Of a stretch of DNA of 58,898 nucleotides, positions 37,203-47,737 are shown piece after piece (the first letter of the stretch is position 1; every line of letters begins with the position of its first letter). The stretch spans positions 1 to 58,898 of the forward strand of contig JAFUPX010000044.1 of assembly GCA_017472575.1 (NCBI GenBank), given 5' to 3'. Under the pieces are notes generated by a model. It searched no databases. It saw only the letters and a list, made by a program, of their open reading frames with translations, and had not been told where the DNA came from. The position numbers and the translations under genes are program-made. The DNA is from Clostridia bacterium (lineage in GTDB: Bacteria; Bacillota; Clostridia; Oscillospirales; Acutalibacteraceae).

Positions 37203-40200
37203 ATGGTATACAGAGTATTTGTTGAAAAAAAGGAAGGACTTGCAAATGAAGCAAAGGCTTTGCTTTCTGACGCAGTAAATCTTCTCGGAATTAAGAATTT
37301 AACCGATGTTCGTATCATCAACCGTTATGACGCTGAAAATATAACCCCTGAGCTTTTCGAATATGCCAAGAAAACTGTTTTCTCGGAGCCTCAGCTTGAC
37401 GATATATATGATGAGGTTGATTTAAATGGCTCTATCAGCTTTGCGGTAGAATTTCTGCCAGGGCAGTTTGACCAGCGCGCGGATTCTGCAGCACAGTGTA
37501 TTCAAATCATCTCTCAGGGAGAAAGACCCACTGTAAGAACAGCAAAAATCTATGCGCTTTACGGTAATTTAACCGAGAGCGAGATAAACGAAATAAAGAA
37601 GTATGTTATTAACCCTGTTGAAGCCAGAGAAGCAGGCTTTGAAAAGCCGGATACACTTAAAATGAATTATGATATCCCCACCGAGGTTGCAACTCTTAAC
37701 GGCTTTACTCTGCTTGACAGGGCAGGTCTTGAAAAGTTTGTTAAGGATTACGGTCTTGCTATGGATGGGGATGATATTGCTTTTTGTCAGGATTACTTTA
37801 AATCCGAGCACAGAGATCCCACTATCACCGAAATCCGTATGATAGATACATATTGGTCTGACCACTGCCGTCACACCACATTTTTAACCGTTATAGACGA
37901 TGTCAAGTTTGAGGATTCTCTTTTGCAGAGCGCTTATGATGAATATATTGCGGTTCGCAAGGAGCTTGGCAGAACAAAGCCGATATGCTTAATGGATTTA
38001 GCCACTGTTGCGGTTAAGTATCTTAAAACAAAGGGTCTTCTTGAAAAGTTAGACGAGAGCGAAGAAATCAATGCCTGCACAGTTAAAATCGAAATAGAGG
38101 TTGACGGTGTTAAAGAGCCTTGGCTTTTGCTCTTTAAAAATGAAACTCATAACCACCCGACAGAAATTGAACCTTTCGGCGGTGCGGCTACCTGTATCGG
38201 CGGCGCTATACGTGATCCGCTTTCAGGTCGTTCTTATGTTTACGGTGCAATGCGTGTTACAGGCGCGGCTGATCCGCTAAAGCCTGTAAGCGAAACAATA
38301 AAGGGTAAATTACCCCAGCGTAAGATAGTAACTACTGCTGCTGCCGGATATTCCTCCTACGGCAATCAGATAGGACTTGCCACAGGTATAGTTGATGAAA
38401 TTTATCACGACGGCTATGCCGCAAAGCGTATGGAAATAGGTGCGGTTATAGCGGCGGCACCGGCAGAGAATGTTCGCAGAGAGCGTCCCGAAGCCGGAGA
38501 TATAGTTGTTCTTTTGGGAGGCAGCACAGGCCGTGACGGTATCGGCGGTGCTACAGGCTCATCAAAGGCTCATAACGCACATTCTGTTGAGACCTGCGGA
38601 GCAGAGGTTCAAAAGGGTAATGCGCCCGAGGAAAGAAAGCTTCAGCGTCTTTTCAGAAACGGTGATGTTTGCCGTCTGATAAAGCGATGTAACGACTTTG
38701 GTGCCGGCGGAGTTTCTGTTGCCATAGGCGAGCTGGCGGACGGCCTTGAAATTGACCTTAATGCAGTTCCTAAAAAGTATGAGGGACTTGACGGTACAGA
38801 GCTTGCAATAAGCGAATCTCAGGAGAGAATGGCGGTTGTTATTGAACCGCATAATGTTGATAATTTTTTAGCAGCTGCGAAGAAAGAAAATCTGCAGGCT
38901 TGCCCTGTTGCGGTTGTAAAGGCTGAACCGCGCCTTGTTATGAACTGGAACGGCAAGAAAATTGTTGATATCAGCCGTGAATTCTTAAATTCAAACGGTG
39001 CGGATAAGCATATAGTTGTAACTCCGGATAAGCCGCAGGCGTATGAAAAGGAAATAAACGGCGGATTTACCGAAAATATAACAGCATTGGCAGATGACCT
39101 TAATATCTGCTCTAAGCGAGGTCTTTCCGAACGTTTTGACTCTACCATAGGAGCCGGAACAGTTCTCATGCCGTTTGGCGGTAAAAATCAGCTTACCCCA
39201 ATTCAGGCTATGGTACAGAAGATTTCGGTTGAGAAAAAGCATACCGACGATTGCTCATATATGGCTTTCGGATATAATCCCTTTGTAACCGAGAAGAGTC
39301 CTTATCACGGCGCATACTTAGCGGTTGTTGAGTCTGTATGCAAGCTGATTGCAACAGGAGCTGAGTTTAAGGATGTTTATCTTACTTTCCAGGAGTACTT
39401 TGAGCATCCCGGTAAGGACGGTAAGCGTTGGGGCAAGCCTTTGGCGGCATTGCTCGGCGCATTTAAGGCCCAAAAGGAGTTAGGCATAGGCTCTATCGGC
39501 GGTAAGGACTCTATGAGCGGAAGCTTTGAGGATTTGGATGTTCCGCCAACTCTTGTTTCTTTTGCAGTTACAACAGGAAAAACAGGTGATGTTGTTTCCA
39601 ATGAGTTTAAAACAGCAGGAAATAAGGTTGTTATGATTTCCCCTGTTTATGACAGTGATAATCTCCCTGAAACACAGTCACTGTTCAGAGTGTTTGACCG
39701 TGTAACTCAGCTTCTGCGTTCCGGTAAAGCAGTTGCCTGCTACACACCCGGTATGGGCGGATTAGGCGAAGCTGTTATGAAAATGTGTTTCGGTAACGGT
39801 CTGGGCTTTAAATTTAATGATAATTTAAGTGCTCAGGGTATATTCGGTTATTGCTACGGCGGATTTTTACTTGAGGTTACAGAGGATGTAGAGGATGCGC
39901 TTGAAATCGGTGTTGTTACGGATGACGGCAAGCTTACCTATAAATCGGAAGAGGTCAGCTTAAATAAGCTGCTTGGCATTTATGAGGATAAGCTCGAAAG
40001 TGTTTACAGCTGTAACATAAAAACAGATAGCGGAAAGATAGAAACCTTCAGCTTTAATGCCGAAACAAGAGTTGCTCCTGCAATTAAGACTGCAAAGCCT
40101 AAGGTGCTTATCCCTGCATTCCCCGGCACAAACTGTGAGTATGACAGTGCAAAGGCTGTACGGGACGCAGGAGCGGAGCCTGAAATCATTGTTATAAACA

Positions 40201-40892
40201 ATCTTACAGCCTCGGGTATTCAGGAAAGCGTTGAAAGCTTTGCTAAAAAGACAAATGAGGCTCAGATGATATTTATTCCCGGCGGCTTTTCCGGCGGAGA
40301 CGAGCCGGACGGCAGCGGTAAATTTATAACCGCTTTCTTCCGCAATGCCGCAGTTAAGGAGAGCGTTACAAGGCTTCTTGAAGAAAGAGACGGTCTTATG
40401 TGCGGAATATGTAACGGCTTCCAGGCACTTATTAAGTTGGGTCTTGTACCTTACGGTAAGATTATCGATACAGATGAATGCTGTCCGACACTTACTTACA
40501 ATACAATAGCGCGCCACCAGTCGAGAATAGTTCGTACAAGGGTTGCTTCTAATAAGTCACCGTGGCTTGCTCTTACAAATGTGGGCGATGTTTACAATGT
40601 TCCGATTTCTCACGGCGAGGGCAGATTCTTAGCAGACGAGGCACTTATAAAGCAATTAGCCGAGAACGGACAGATTGCAACACAGTATGTTGATATGGAC
40701 GGTAACGCCACAGCCGATATTCACTTCAATCCCAACAATTCGATGTACGCTATTGAGGGTATAACCTCGCCGGACGGCAGAGTATTCGGTAAAATGGGTC
40801 ATAGCGAGCGTATCGGTGCGGGACTTTACAAAAACGTTCCGGGAGAGTATAATATCCGTATGTTTGAAGCGGCAGTTAAATACTTTAAATAA
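37203..40892 (+). CDS. purL: Phosphoribosylformylglycinamidine synthase, single chain
   Basis: Converts FGAR to FGAM with glutamine and ATP. The 1229-residue chain joins the synthase part, with two PurM-like halves (LFKNETHNHPTEIEPFGGA; GIGSIGGKDSMSG), to a C-terminal class I glutamine amidotransferase: PAFPGTNCEYDSA, catalytic Cys in MCGICNGFQALIKLG (about 1064-1078), and ISHGEGRF with the His/Glu region. This is the one-chain form rather than PurS-PurQ-PurL. Unlike PurF, its glutaminase is intact. It ends the purine biosynthesis genes; glyA follows after 15 bases. Confidence 0.97.
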   Translation: MVYRVFVEKKEGLANEAKALLSDAVNLLGIKNLTDVRIINRYDAENITPELFEYAKKTVFSEPQLDDIYDEVDLNGSISFAVEFLPGQFDQRADSAAQCIQIISQGERPTVRTAKIYALYGNLTESEINEIKKYVINPVEAREAGFEKPDTLKMNYDIPTEVATLNGFTLLDRAGLEKFVKDYGLAMDGDDIAFCQDYFKSEHRDPTITEIRMIDTYWSDHCRHTTFLTVIDDVKFEDSLLQSAYDEYIAVRKELGRTKPICLMDLATVAVKYLKTKGLLEKLDESEEINACTVKIEIEVDGVKEPWLLLFKNETHNHPTEIEPFGGAATCIGGAIRDPLSGRSYVYGAMRVTGAADPLKPVSETIKGKLPQRKIVTTAAAGYSSYGNQIGLATGIVDEIYHDGYAAKRMEIGAVIAAAPAENVRRERPEAGDIVVLLGGSTGRDGIGGATGSSKAHNAHSVETCGAEVQKGNAPEERKLQRLFRNGDVCRLIKRCNDFGAGGVSVAIGELADGLEIDLNAVPKKYEGLDGTELAISESQERMAVVIEPHNVDNFLAAAKKENLQACPVAVVKAEPRLVMNWNGKKIVDISREFLNSNGADKHIVVTPDKPQAYEKEINGGFTENITALADDLNICSKRGLSERFDSTIGAGTVLMPFGGKNQLTPIQAMVQKISVEKKHTDDCSYMAFGYNPFVTEKSPYHGAYLAVVESVCKLIATGAEFKDVYLTFQEYFEHPGKDGKRWGKPLAALLGAFKAQKELGIGSIGGKDSMSGSFEDLDVPPTLVSFAVTTGKTGDVVSNEFKTAGNKVVMISPVYDSDNLPETQSLFRVFDRVTQLLRSGKAVACYTPGMGGLGEAVMKMCFGNGLGFKFNDNLSAQGIFGYCYGGFLLEVTEDVEDALEIGVVTDDGKLTYKSEEVSLNKLLGIYEDKLESVYSCNIKTDSGKIETFSFNAETRVAPAIKTAKPKVLIPAFPGTNCEYDSAKAVRDAGAEPEIIVINNLTASGIQESVESFAKKTNEAQMIFIPGGFSGGDEPDGSGKFITAFFRNAAVKESVTRLLEERDGLMCGICNGFQALIKLGLVPYGKIIDTDECCPTLTYNTIARHQSRIVRTRVASNKSPWLALTNVGDVYNVPISHGEGRFLADEALIKQLAENGQIATQYVDMDGNATADIHFNPNNSMYAIEGITSPDGRVFGKMGHSERIGAGLYKNVPGEYNIRMFEAAVKYFK

Positions 40893-40907
40893 TTCAGGAG
40901 GTTAAAA

Positions 40908-42143
40908 ATGAACTTTTTTGAAGATTTAAAAAACTATGATACCGAGGTAGCGGACGCATGTAAGCTGGAGCTTGAGCGTCAGCAACACAATATTGAGCTT
41001 ATTGCTTCTGAGAATATCGTCTCCAAGGCTGTTCTTTTAGCCGCAGGCGGCGTTCTTACCAATAAGTATGCAGAAGGGTATCCCGGCAAGAGATATTACG
41101 GCGGCTGCCAGTATGTAGATATTGTTGAGGATATAGCAAGAGAGCGCGCTAAAAAGCTTTTCGGAGCAGAGCATGCAAACGTTCAGCCTCATAGCGGAGC
41201 AAATGCTAACCTTGCTGTTTTCTTTGCTCTTTTACAGCCGGGTGATACCGTTATGGGTATGAATTTACAACAGGGAGGACATTTGTCTCACGGTTCACCG
41301 GTAAATATCTCAGGTAAGTATTTTAATATTGTTCCATACGGTGTTAATGACGAAACCGAAATGATAGACTATGACGAAATGCTCAAAATTGCAAAGGAAT
41401 GTAAGCCGAAGCTTATCGTTGTAGGTGCAAGCGCATATTCAAGAGTTATTGATTTCAAGCGCTGCCGCGAAATTGCCGATGAGGTCGGTGCGTATTTAAT
41501 GGTGGATATGGCGCATATTGCCGGTCTCATAGCGGCAGGTGTTCATCCGTCACCCGTACCTTACGCTGATGTTGTAACAACTACAACTCATAAGACCTTA
41601 AGAGGCCCCAGAGGCGGACTTATCCTTTGTAAGGAGCAGTATGCCAAGCAGATAGATAAGGCTATTTTCCCCGGAATTCAGGGAGGACCCTTAATGCATA
41701 TAATTGCTGCTAAGGCTGTTGCACTTGGAGAGGCTTTAACCGATGAATTCAAGGCTTATCAGGAGCAAATAGTTAAAAATGCCGCCGCTTTGAGCAAGGC
41801 TTTAACCGATAACGGAATCGAGCTTGTTTCAGGCGGTACGGATAACCACCTTATGCTTTTAAAGCTTGTTAATAAGGGTATTACAGGCAAAGAGCTTGAG
41901 CACAGACTTGACGAGGTTCATATTACCGCAAATAAGAACACAATACCCAATGACCCACAAAGTCCCTTTGTTACAAGCGGATTGAGAATAGGTACTCCCG
42001 CTGTTACTTCGCGCGGCTTTAAGGAACCCGAAATGGTACTTATCGCTAACTGGATAAGTGATATTATAAATGATTTCGAGGGAAATAAGGACCGCGTTTC
42101 CAAAGAAGTACAAGAGCTTTGCGCTAAATATCCGATATACTGA
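40908..42143 (+). CDS. glyA: Serine hydroxymethyltransferase
   Basis: PLP enzyme turning serine and THF into glycine and 5,10-methylene-THF. The 411 residues contain [11 protein letters not shown] (25-35), [13 protein letters not shown] and the PLP lysine in [16 protein letters not shown] (about 221-236). It is co-oriented 15 bases after purL with AGGAGG. Glycine and one-carbon units are both consumed by purD, purN and purH, so its place in the purine operon is logical. Confidence 0.97.
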   Translation: MNFFEDLKNYDTEVADACKLELERQQHNIELIASENIVSKAVLLAAGGVLTNKYAEGYPGKRYYGGCQYVDIVEDIARERAKKLFGAEHANVQPHSGANANLAVFFALLQPGDTVMGMNLQQGGHLSHGSPVNISGKYFNIVPYGVNDETEMIDYDEMLKIAKECKPKLIVVGASAYSRVIDFKRCREIADEVGAYLMVDMAHIAGLIAAGVHPSPVPYADVVTTTTHKTLRGPRGGLILCKEQYAKQIDKAIFPGIQGGPLMHIIAAKAVALGEALTDEFKAYQEQIVKNAAALSKALTDNGIELVSGGTDNHLMLLKLVNKGITGKELEHRLDEVHITANKNTIPNDPQSPFVTSGLRIGTPAVTSRGFKEPEMVLIANWISDIINDFEGNKDRVSKEVQELCAKYPIY

Positions 42144-42175
42144 TTTGAAAAACTGTTAGATAAGGAGAAACAGTT

Positions 42176-43255
42176 ATGAAATACGAAATTTCAATCACAA
42201 AAACAACAGCACCTAAAGAACATCCGGCTGATGAAAGCAAATTAGGCTTCGGTCAGATTTTCACCGACCATATGTTCTTGATGGATTATTCAAAGGAAAA
42301 GGGCTGGTATAACGGAAGAATAGTTCCTTTCGGACCTATGCCTATTCATCCTGCATCAACTGTTCTGCACTACGGAGCAGAGATTTTCGAGGGAATGAAA
42401 GCATACCGCGCTAAAGATAATACCATCCGTCTTTTCCGTCCTACTGAAAATATTAAGCGTCTTAACAACAGTGCTGAAAGACTTTGTCTTCCTTTGCTTG
42501 ATGAGGAGGGCTGTCTTGATATTTTCAACACTTTAGTTGAGCTTGAAAAGGATTGGGTACCTCATAGCGACGGAACTTCACTTTATATCCGTCCGTACCT
42601 TTTCGGTAATGATCCGCATTTAGGTGTTCACGCTGTAAAAGAGGCTGTTTTTGCTGTCATCTGTTCTCCTGTAGGAGCATATTATGCAGAGGGTATAAAC
42701 CCTGTTAAGATTGCTATTGAATCTCAGGATGTACGTGCGGTACGAGGCGGAACCGGTTATGCAAAATGCGGCGGAAACTATGCCGCAAGTCTTAGAGCAG
42801 GTGAGAGAGCAGAGCAACAAGGCTATACTCAGGTTTTGTGGCTTGACGGTGTTGAGCGGAAGTATATTGAAGAGGTTGGCAGTATGAACGTAATGTTTAA
42901 GATTGCCGGAAAGATAATAACACCTGCCTTAACCGGCTCGGTTCTTCCGGGTATCACGAGAAAATCATGCATAGAGCTTATCAAAGAGTGGGGATACGAG
43001 GTTGAAGAGCGCCTTATTTCTGTTGATGAGCTTTTTGCCGCCGCAGAGAACGGAACCCTTGAGGAGGCTTGGGGAACGGGTACAGCCGCCGTTGTTTCTC
43101 CCATAGGTCATCTTTTCTATAATGGCAAGGAATATACCGTTTCAGATAATAAGATAGGCGCACTCACCCAAAAGCTTTACGATAACCTCACCGGTATTCA
43201 GTGGGGAAAAATCGAAGATAAGCACGGCTGGAGCGTAAAGGTCTGCGAAGCCTGA
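42176..43255 (+). CDS. ilvE: Branched-chain amino acid aminotransferase
   Basis: Fold-type IV PLP transaminase for Val, Leu and Ile. The 359 residues are of the larger, eukaryote-like BCAT form: VLHYGAEIFEGMKAYRA (about 63-79), RPYLFGNDPHLGVH, and the PLP lysine in GTGYAKCGGNYAAS (about 191-204). Preceded by AAGGAG; 32 bases after glyA and followed by a terminator, so it is probably the last gene of this long transcript. Confidence 0.95.
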   Translation: MKYEISITKTTAPKEHPADESKLGFGQIFTDHMFLMDYSKEKGWYNGRIVPFGPMPIHPASTVLHYGAEIFEGMKAYRAKDNTIRLFRPTENIKRLNNSAERLCLPLLDEEGCLDIFNTLVELEKDWVPHSDGTSLYIRPYLFGNDPHLGVHAVKEAVFAVICSPVGAYYAEGINPVKIAIESQDVRAVRGGTGYAKCGGNYAASLRAGERAEQQGYTQVLWLDGVERKYIEEVGSMNVMFKIAGKIITPALTGSVLPGITRKSCIELIKEWGYEVEERLISVDELFAAAENGTLEEAWGTGTAAVVSPIGHLFYNGKEYTVSDNKIGALTQKLYDNLTGIQWGKIEDKHGWSVKVCEA

Positions 43256-43353
43256 TAAAAGGGTTAAAATATGGGCAGAACAGTCATAATCTAAACGAAT
43301 AACCGGGCTATTCGGAATTTGATGACAAAAAAATAATCAAAACTTGCGTTGAT

Positions 43354-43385
43354 AAGCCCTTGCGAATTTTTGCAGGGGCTTTTTT
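43354..43385 (+). terminator. Intrinsic terminator after ilvE
   Basis: Stem AAGCCCTTGC / GCAGGGGCTT (43354-43363 with 43372-43381, one T:G pair), then TTTT. It lies about 100 bases after ilvE and closes the purine operon. Confidence 0.85.
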
Positions 43386-43441
43386 GCATAAACAAAGAGT
43401 TATTTTAGATAATAAGAAAAGAAATATAAGAGGTGAAAACT

Positions 43442-44473
43442 ATGAAATTTGCTTTTTTTGATGCCAAACCCTATGATATATCTTCTTTTGAGAATATATC
43501 AAAGGAAAAGGGAGTGGAATTTAAATTTTTTGAAACAAAGCTAAATGAGGATACTATGGAATTAGCTCATGGCTTTGACGGTGTTTGTGTATTCGTTAAT
43601 GATACCGTTACCGCAAAGGTTATTGATTACTTTTACGAAAACGGTATAAAAATGATAGCGCTTCGCTGTGCAGGCTTTAATAATGTTGATGTTAAGGCAG
43701 CCTACGGCAAGGTGCATATTTTTCATGTTCCGGCATATTCTCCTTATGCGGTTGCAGAGCACGCAATGGCAATGCTGCTTACTTCTATACGCAGAATACA
43801 CAAGGCATATATTAGAACAAAGGATTTTAATTTCAGCCTCAACGGTCTTACCGGCTTTGACCTTTACGGTAAAACAGCCGGAATTATCGGTACAGGTAAG
43901 ATCGGCAGAATATTTATAAATATCTGCAAGGGCTTCGGTATGAAGGTCATTGCGTATGACCCATACCCCAGTGAGGAATATGGCATAGAGTATGTTTCTT
44001 TGGATGAACTTCTTGGCAGAAGTGATATTATTTCGCTTCACTGTCCGTTAACTAAGGACACCTATCATATTATAGACTATCCGTCTATAGAAAAGGTTAA
44101 AAAGGGTGTTGTTATTATAAACACCTCCCGCGGTGCGCTGATAAATGCCGAGGCTTTGCTTGAGGGTATTAAGTCACGAAAAATCGGCGCCGCCTGCCTT
44201 GATGTTTATGAGGAGGAATCGGATATCTTCTTTGAGGATTTTTCGGGGCATATCGTGTCCGACGATACTCTTGCCCGACTTATAACAATGCCGAATGTTT
44301 TAGTAACCTCACATCAGGCTTTTTTAACTGAGGAGGCGCTCAGAAATATAGCAGAAACCACCTTAAATAATATTATAGAATTTTCAAATAACGGTTGTTG
44401 TGAAAACGAGCTTTGCTATCATTGCGGAAAAACTGCAAACTGTAAAACAAATCGCATAAAAAAATGTTTTTAG
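43442..44473 (+). CDS. ldhA: D-lactate dehydrogenase-type 2-hydroxyacid dehydrogenase with Cys-rich tail
   Basis: NADH-dependent reduction of pyruvate to D-lactate, a fermentation step. The 343 residues start MKFAFFDAKPYD, as in LdhA, and show the NAD loop GIIGTGKIGRIF (about 147-158), catalytic Arg in NTSRGALIN, and the His in VLVTSHQAFLTEEA. The C-terminus carries an unusual tail of about 25 residues (319-343) with six cysteines (CCENELCYHC, then two more), which is not part of the usual fold. ATG 43442 follows AGAGGTG. It has a terminator upstream and is probably its own unit. Confidence 0.9.
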   Translation: MKFAFFDAKPYDISSFENISKEKGVEFKFFETKLNEDTMELAHGFDGVCVFVNDTVTAKVIDYFYENGIKMIALRCAGFNNVDVKAAYGKVHIFHVPAYSPYAVAEHAMAMLLTSIRRIHKAYIRTKDFNFSLNGLTGFDLYGKTAGIIGTGKIGRIFINICKGFGMKVIAYDPYPSEEYGIEYVSLDELLGRSDIISLHCPLTKDTYHIIDYPSIEKVKKGVVIINTSRGALINAEALLEGIKSRKIGAACLDVYEEESDIFFEDFSGHIVSDDTLARLITMPNVLVTSHQAFLTEEALRNIAETTLNNIIEFSNNGCCENELCYHCGKTANCKTNRIKKCF

Positions 44474-44528
44474 GTTGTAAAATGAAGAAAACAGTGGTAG
44501 AATAAGGAAAACAAAGGGGAGGATGAAA

Positions 44529-45260
44529 ATGTTTGATGCTGTAAAAATCAAAAATGATTGCGTAGAATGGATAAAAAAGTTTTTTGAAGAAAACGGAAAG
44601 GGCTGTAACGCTGTTGTAGGAATTTCGGGCGGTAAGGATAGCTCTGTTGTAGCCGCTCTTTGTGTGGAAGCCTTGGGTAAAGACAGGGTAATAGGTGTTC
44701 TTATGCCCTGCGGCGAACAGCACGATATCGATATGGCTCACCTTTTGGTAAATCATCTTGGAATAAAGCATTTAGTTGTAAATATTAAAGACTGTATAGA
44801 GGGTCTTAAAAATAGTCTTTCAAAAGAAATGAACTTGTCCGAGCAAAGCAACGTCAATCTTCCTCCCAGAATAAGAATGTCAACTCTTTATGCAGTTGCT
44901 CAGAGCTTTAACGGAAGGGTTGCAAACACCTGCAACCTTTCTGAGGACTGGGTCGGTTATTCTACCCGCTATGGGGATGCCGCAGGAGATTTCAGTCCCC
45001 TTTGTAATTTAACAGTTGCCGAAGTAAAGGAAATAGGCGCTGTTTTGGGGCTTCCTGAGGTGCTTGTACAGAAAACACCTATTGACGGACTTTGCGGTAA
45101 AACCGATGAGGATAATTTAGGCTTTACCTATGCCGAGCTTGACCGCTATATCCGCACAGGCGAAATAGATAATGCCGAAACAAAGCATCGAATAGACAAT
45201 ATGCACCAAAGAAATTTGTTCAAGCTACAGCTAATGCCGGGATTTAAACCGGAAGTATAA
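44529..45260 (+). CDS. nadE: NAD synthetase, ammonia-dependent
   Basis: Amidates nicotinate adenine dinucleotide to NAD+. The 243 residues have the N-type ATP pyrophosphatase loop GISGGKDSSVVAAL (31-44) and NLSEDWVGYSTRYGD with the substrate site. There is no nitrilase domain, so it uses free ammonia. ATG 44529 lies 6 bases after GGGGAGG; ATG 44523 is too close to it. It lies 49 bases after ldhA and 19 before the GH94 gene, possibly co-transcribed. Confidence 0.93.
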   Translation: MFDAVKIKNDCVEWIKKFFEENGKGCNAVVGISGGKDSSVVAALCVEALGKDRVIGVLMPCGEQHDIDMAHLLVNHLGIKHLVVNIKDCIEGLKNSLSKEMNLSEQSNVNLPPRIRMSTLYAVAQSFNGRVANTCNLSEDWVGYSTRYGDAAGDFSPLCNLTVAEVKEIGAVLGLPEVLVQKTPIDGLCGKTDEDNLGFTYAELDRYIRTGEIDNAETKHRIDNMHQRNLFKLQLMPGFKPEV

Positions 45261-45279
45261 AAATAAAAGGAGTATTTTT

Positions 45280-47616
45280 ATGAAATACGGATATTATGAC
45301 AATCAAAACAGGGAATATGTAATTACCCGTCCCAATACGCCGGCGCCTTGGCTTAATTACCTTGGAAACGGCAAGTTCAGCGGTATTATTACAAATACCG
45401 CCGGCGGACTTATATTTAACAAGGATTCCGGCAGTCACAGAATTACGCGCTATAACTTTAACCAGATTCCTTGGGACCGACCGGGAAGATATTTATACCT
45501 GCGCGATATGAGCGACGGTGAATACTGGTCTCCAACCTGGCAGCCTGTAATGAAGGAGCTTCAAGCCTATGAGTGCCGCCACGGTCACGGTTATACAAAA
45601 ATTTGCGGTAAGTATAAGGGTGTAAGCTCTGATATTACATATTTTATTCCTCTTGATAAAAATTACGAGGTATGGAAGGTAAAGCTTACAAATGAAGAAA
45701 ACAGCGCAAAAAAGCTGCGCGCCTTTACATATCTTGAATTTTGCAGCTATCAGGCTAAGTATGACCTTATGTGTGACTGGCCGAGATATTTTATGACCGG
45801 CTTCAACAAGGGCAACGCAGTAGTGTTTGACCCGTGTGATGACTGGATTAAGGTGCCCGAGCGTCTTAGCTTTATCGGTTCAAATATTGATATATCCGGC
45901 TTTGATTGTGACCGCGATGTATTTATTGGCAAATACAGAAGCGAAACCAATCCCGAGGCAGTAGAGAAGGGCGAGTGCTCAAATTCCGAGCTTAATGCAG
46001 ATAACTGCTGTGGTTCTGTAAGCCTTGATGTGGAGCTTTCCGCAAACGAAACCAAAGAGTTTTATATCATTGTGGGAATTACGGATGATGCTGAAAAAAT
46101 AAGCGGTATAATTGATTTGGCTGTAAGGAATGCTGAAAAAGATCTTGGCGAGCTGGCAGAGTTTTGGAACGAGCATGTTGACAGAATTCAGATAGAAACT
46201 CCTGATGAAGAAATGAATACTATGATAAACTGCTGGCATCCCTATCAGTGCCGTATGACCTTTAACTGGTCAAGATTTATCTCCTATTATGAGCGCGGTC
46301 TTGACCGCGGCTGGGGCTACAGAGACAGTATGCAGGATGTTTTAGGAGTAATTCATTCTATCCCCGAACAGGTAAAAGAGAGAATTAAAACCCTGCTTAG
46401 CATCCAGTATTCCCGCGGAGATGCAAGGGCTGTATATTATCCCGGAACAGGTGAGTCATCAGGCGGAGGCCGCTCGGACGATCACATCTGGGGAATTTTC
46501 TCGGTCTGCTCATATATCCGCGAAACAGGGGATTATGCATTCCTTGATGAAAAAGTTCCTTATGTGGACGGCAGCGAGGCTACAGTTTGCGAGCACCTTA
46601 TAAAGGGACTTGAATTTACCCGTGAGCATGTAGGCGAACACGATATTCCGCTATTTTTGCATAACGACTGGAACGATTCATTAAAGAGTATCGCCGAGCA
46701 AGGCAAGGGAGAAAGCTCATTCGTATTCTTCCAGGCGGCTCACGCGGCTTATGAGTTAAAATTATTATTTAAGAAAATTGATGATAAAGAGAAATTTGCT
46801 TGGGCTGAGGATTATTACAACTGGTGCGAAAGCGTATATAACAAGCTTTGGGACGGTAAGTGGTTCCTGCGCGGCTTTAACGATTACGGCGAAAAGTACG
46901 GCACTGATGACGACGAATACAATAAGATATTCTTAAACCCCCAGTCCTGGGCGGTATTAAGCCGTCTGCCGAGCGCAGAGCAGGGTAATTCCTGCTTTGA
47001 AAATGTTAAAAAATACCTGTTTACCGAAATGGGCGTTGTATCCCACGCTCCGGCATCCTCGGGTATTGATATTAAGAATAAGAGCTATTTCGGTCTTAAG
47101 GCAGGTGTCAGAGAAAACGGCGGTATTTTCTTCCATGCAAGCACATGGGCGATTATTGCCGAAACTATCCTAGGTAGAAATGAGGATGCATACTCTCTGT
47201 ATCACCGCGAGCTACCTACAATGCGCAACGAAAATGCTGATAAATGTATGATAGAGCCTTATGTTTACGCTTCATCAATGGTTGCTCCCTGCCACGAAAA
47301 GGATAAAATGGGCGTAGGCTCGTGGCTTAGCGGTACAGCTTCTTGGATGTATGTTGCCGCAACACAGTATATCTTAGGCTTTAGACCTGATTACGACGGC
47401 ATTATAATCGACCCGTGCATTCCGAAAGATTGGAACGGCTTTAAAATGACCAGACTTTACAGAAATGTAAAGGTTGAGGTTGTATCAGGCAAGCTTCCAA
47501 ACGAGGGCGCAAGAAGTAAGGCGCTTATAGTTGACGGTAAGCGCATAGAGGGTAACTTTATCCCTGTAAGCGAGCTTGAGGGCAAATCGAAAGTTAAAGT
47601 TGAGGTTGTCTATTAA
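45280..47616 (+). CDS. GH94-family glycoside phosphorylase (cellobiose phosphorylase-like)
   Basis: A 778-residue cytoplasmic phosphorylase that would split a beta-linked disaccharide with phosphate into a sugar-1-phosphate and a free sugar. The start YGYYDNQNREYVITRPNTPAPW (4-25) is typical of cellobiose phosphorylases, and the D-W-N-D motif carrying the catalytic acid is at 463-466. The GESSGGGRSDDHIW block (about 391-404) belongs to the (alpha/alpha)6 barrel. GH94 also includes chitobiose, cellodextrin and cellobionic acid phosphorylases, so the acceptor is not settled. SD AAAGGAG; strong terminator follows. Confidence 0.9.
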   Translation: MKYGYYDNQNREYVITRPNTPAPWLNYLGNGKFSGIITNTAGGLIFNKDSGSHRITRYNFNQIPWDRPGRYLYLRDMSDGEYWSPTWQPVMKELQAYECRHGHGYTKICGKYKGVSSDITYFIPLDKNYEVWKVKLTNEENSAKKLRAFTYLEFCSYQAKYDLMCDWPRYFMTGFNKGNAVVFDPCDDWIKVPERLSFIGSNIDISGFDCDRDVFIGKYRSETNPEAVEKGECSNSELNADNCCGSVSLDVELSANETKEFYIIVGITDDAEKISGIIDLAVRNAEKDLGELAEFWNEHVDRIQIETPDEEMNTMINCWHPYQCRMTFNWSRFISYYERGLDRGWGYRDSMQDVLGVIHSIPEQVKERIKTLLSIQYSRGDARAVYYPGTGESSGGGRSDDHIWGIFSVCSYIRETGDYAFLDEKVPYVDGSEATVCEHLIKGLEFTREHVGEHDIPLFLHNDWNDSLKSIAEQGKGESSFVFFQAAHAAYELKLLFKKIDDKEKFAWAEDYYNWCESVYNKLWDGKWFLRGFNDYGEKYGTDDDEYNKIFLNPQSWAVLSRLPSAEQGNSCFENVKKYLFTEMGVVSHAPASSGIDIKNKSYFGLKAGVRENGGIFFHASTWAIIAETILGRNEDAYSLYHRELPTMRNENADKCMIEPYVYASSMVAPCHEKDKMGVGSWLSGTASWMYVAATQYILGFRPDYDGIIIDPCIPKDWNGFKMTRLYRNVKVEVVSGKLPNEGARSKALIVDGKRIEGNFIPVSELEGKSKVKVEVVY

Positions 47617-47660
47617 AGCTTAAAAAGTCGGATGCAGTACTGTTTAACTATGATATAATA

Positions 47661-47705
47661 ACACAAAAATCGGGGCAGATTTTCTGCTCCGATTTTTGTG
47701 TTTTA
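47661..47705 (+). terminator. Strong intrinsic terminator after GH94 gene
   Basis: Arms 47661-47678 and 47684-47701 form an 18-bp stem (one G:T pair) with a 5-base loop, A-rich 5' side and T-run 3' side. It closes the conserved-gene part of the window. Confidence 0.93.
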
Positions 47706-47737
47706 TTTCCAATCCCGTAAAATAATAAACCCTAATA

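Noticed and set aside
38819-40517. Minus-strand frames of 116 and 185 codons inside purL
   Set aside because: Shadows of a well-conserved gene, no ribosome binding sites.
42144-42175. T-box leader before ilvE
   Set aside because: The gap is only 32 bases and has no T-box sequence.
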